From assembly GCA_001969505.1 (NCBI GenBank), contig LSSK01000177.1, positions 47,409-82,517 on the forward strand: 35,109 nt of DNA. Reading direction: 5' to 3'. Positions 33,901 through 35,109 of this stretch are shown one piece after another. The notes under the pieces were generated by a model, which did no database searches, was not told where the DNA came from, and worked only from the letters and a program-made list of their open reading frames with translations. The stretch's first letter is position 1. Each line of letters begins with the position of its first letter. Both the position numbers and the translations under genes were made by a program. The DNA is from Zancudomyces culisetae. Its lineage: Eukaryota > Kickxellomycota > Harpellomycetes > Harpellales > Legeriomycetaceae.

Positions 33901-35109
33901 TCATATGCACCATCTTTCTATATACTTAATTTCCACTGCCCATCTTTTGACATTGTTTATCAACTCACAATCATTTATGCCATTCGCAAGTTCCATGATC
34001 GATCCAATATGCTTACTTGTATCAGCACCATACTTTATTAACAGTTTGATTATCTCTACATTTTTATGTTCTATTGCTGCTTCGAGTCCATACCCCTTTT
34101 TTAGCACTAAACTTGGATTTCTTTCCAACAAGAGTTTCAACATTTCTAGATTAGTATTTTTACAAGCTTGAATCACTCCACTTTCACACCCCCTTTTTAT
34201 TTTTGCCCATTTTTCAAACAAAAACTTTAGAGTATCTGTATTATTGTTTTCACAGGCCTGGAGAACATAATTTTTCCAGCTCTTTTCAAAAGTGCATGTA
34301 TCATTCAAAAGCAATTTAACTACACCCAGCTTGTTTTTTTTGATTGCATGTTCAAGTAAATATGAATCACCACACATCTCAGGACAAAAAGTTAGCATTA
34401 ACTGTAATGTTTCAGTGTCATCTAAATCGAAGTACTTTAAATAATGTGAATATTTGTATACTTTTGCACCATGTCGTACTAATAGTCTGATAATATCAGC
34501 GTTCCTTGTCTTGAGTGCCATATTTACAATTATGGTGTTGTTTTTGACATCTATTACATTTTCCAAAAGTAACTTGACTATTTCAGTGTTTCCTGATTGC
34601 ACTGCAAACTCCAGAATCCTAGCATCACCATTGAGATTCATCTTATAATTTAGCAGTAAATTCATAATTACAGTATTTCCTACAATAACTGCTGCATTTA
34701 TACCATCCAATAAATCACTATTCTGAATGGGTTCACCCTTTTCAAGTAGTGTTTTGGTAACCTTGTATTCTTCAAAAAAATCAGAGTTTTGATTAATCAA
34801 AAATGTATTCTTTTGTGATTCTTCTTTATTCTTCGTATCTGTACTGTCCCTTTTCTCTATTACCCCTAACCCATCATAATACTCAAGAATCATTTTTACC
34901 AACTCCAAATTTTCAGTCAGACACGCATACTCTAACCGATACCTACAAATATTCCCGACTACAGCTTTATTATCCAAAAGATATTTCAGAGTTTTCTTGT
35001 GACCCAATCTACATGCAACCCTGACTCCATTCGTTTTTGAATCACTCAACTCAACTCCATTATCTACCAAAAATTTAACCATATCAAAGTTACCTAGTAA
35101 ACATGCCAT
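33901..35109 (-). CDS. Ankyrin-repeat protein, probably 5' partial
   Basis: At least 402 codons, open to the right edge. About ten ankyrin units of roughly 30-33 residues are visible through their second helices: GNFDMVKFLVDNGVEL, GHKKTLKYLLDNKAVV, ENLELVKMILEYY, GNTEIVKLLLENVIDV, RNADIIRLLVRHGAKV, NKLGVVKLLLND, TNLEMLKLLLERNPSL and KNVEIIKLLIKYGADT. The first helices are degenerate, with no TPLH motif. A charged linker (about residues 85-115) separates an N-terminal block from the rest. The ATG at 35109 falls inside a typical unit (ACLLGNFDMVK), so it is more likely an internal methionine than the start. Ankyrin repeats bind other proteins; no effector domain is visible, so the role cannot be inferred. 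Confidence 0.85.
   Translation of the reverse strand: MACLLGNFDMVKFLVDNGVELSDSKTNGVRVACRLGHKKTLKYLLDNKAVVGNICRYRLEYACLTENLELVKMILEYYDGLGVIEKRDSTDTKNKEESQKNTFLINQNSDFFEEYKVTKTLLEKGEPIQNSDLLDGINAAVIVGNTVIMNLLLNYKMNLNGDARILEFAVQSGNTEIVKLLLENVIDVKNNTIIVNMALKTRNADIIRLLVRHGAKVYKYSHYLKYFDLDDTETLQLMLTFCPEMCGDSYLLEHAIKKNKLGVVKLLLNDTCTFEKSWKNYVLQACENNNTDTLKFLFEKWAKIKRGCESGVIQACKNTNLEMLKLLLERNPSLVLKKGYGLEAAIEHKNVEIIKLLIKYGADTSKHIGSIMELANGINDCELINNVKRWAVEIKYIERWCI

Overview
The window is nuclear DNA from an AT-rich, intron-containing fungus. The best lineage marker is a velvet-domain gene on the minus strand (about 16.4-17.5 kb), because velvet regulators are a fungal family. Introns are mostly 50-150 nt with GTAAGT-like donors, YTNAY/TACTAAC-like branch sites and TAG acceptors, and intergenic DNA is rich in T and A homopolymers. 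The Esa1/Tip60-type acetyltransferase keeps a C2HC zinc finger that budding yeast Esa1 has lost. Together these suggest a filamentous, probably early-diverging (Mucoromycota-like) fungus; that placement is inference.

Layout, left to right. 0-1.4 kb: 3' part of a six-exon cyclin gene resembling the CTD-kinase/cyclin K class (+). 1.85-2.86 kb: three-exon EIF1AD-like OB-fold protein (+). 3.7-4.0 kb: possible small secreted protein gene (-), low confidence. 4.5-5.65 kb: three-exon TMEM70-like mitochondrial membrane protein (+). 6.27-7.96 kb: intronless MYST acetyltransferase, ESA1 (+). 8.1-9.2 kb: unrecognised two-exon helical-repeat protein (-), convergent with ESA1. 9.2-16.4 kb: about 7.2 kb without a recognisable gene. 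16.4-17.5 kb: four-exon velvet regulator (-) whose conserved C-terminus is out of frame by two bases at an A-run. 17.5-22.65 kb: a second gene-poor stretch, containing a 703-base N gap next to a C homopolymer. 22.66-26.51 kb: complete nine-exon ubiquitin-activating enzyme E1, UBA1 (-). 26.5-28.8 kb: no gene seen, the divergent upstream region of UBA1 and the next gene. 28.8/29.1-31.3 kb: BAR-like plus PH-domain protein of the Slm/Ask10 type (+). 32.8-33.0 kb: small 65-residue ORF with a TATA-like upstream element (+). 33.9-35.1 kb: ankyrin-repeat protein (-), probably running off the right edge.

The genes are housekeeping or regulatory loci (transcription, chromatin, ubiquitin, mitochondrial assembly, membrane signalling) and do not form an evident functional cluster. 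No CRISPR array, rRNA, tRNA or intact transposon was recognised. The items most worth a second look are the velvet frameshift and the empty DNA flanking that gene, the T-x-D-W repeat protein, the predicted secreted peptide, two strong G-quadruplex motifs, and inserts inside the ESA1 chromo barrel and the EIF1AD OB-fold. Exon boundaries were deduced by eye from splice signals, reading phase and family conservation.
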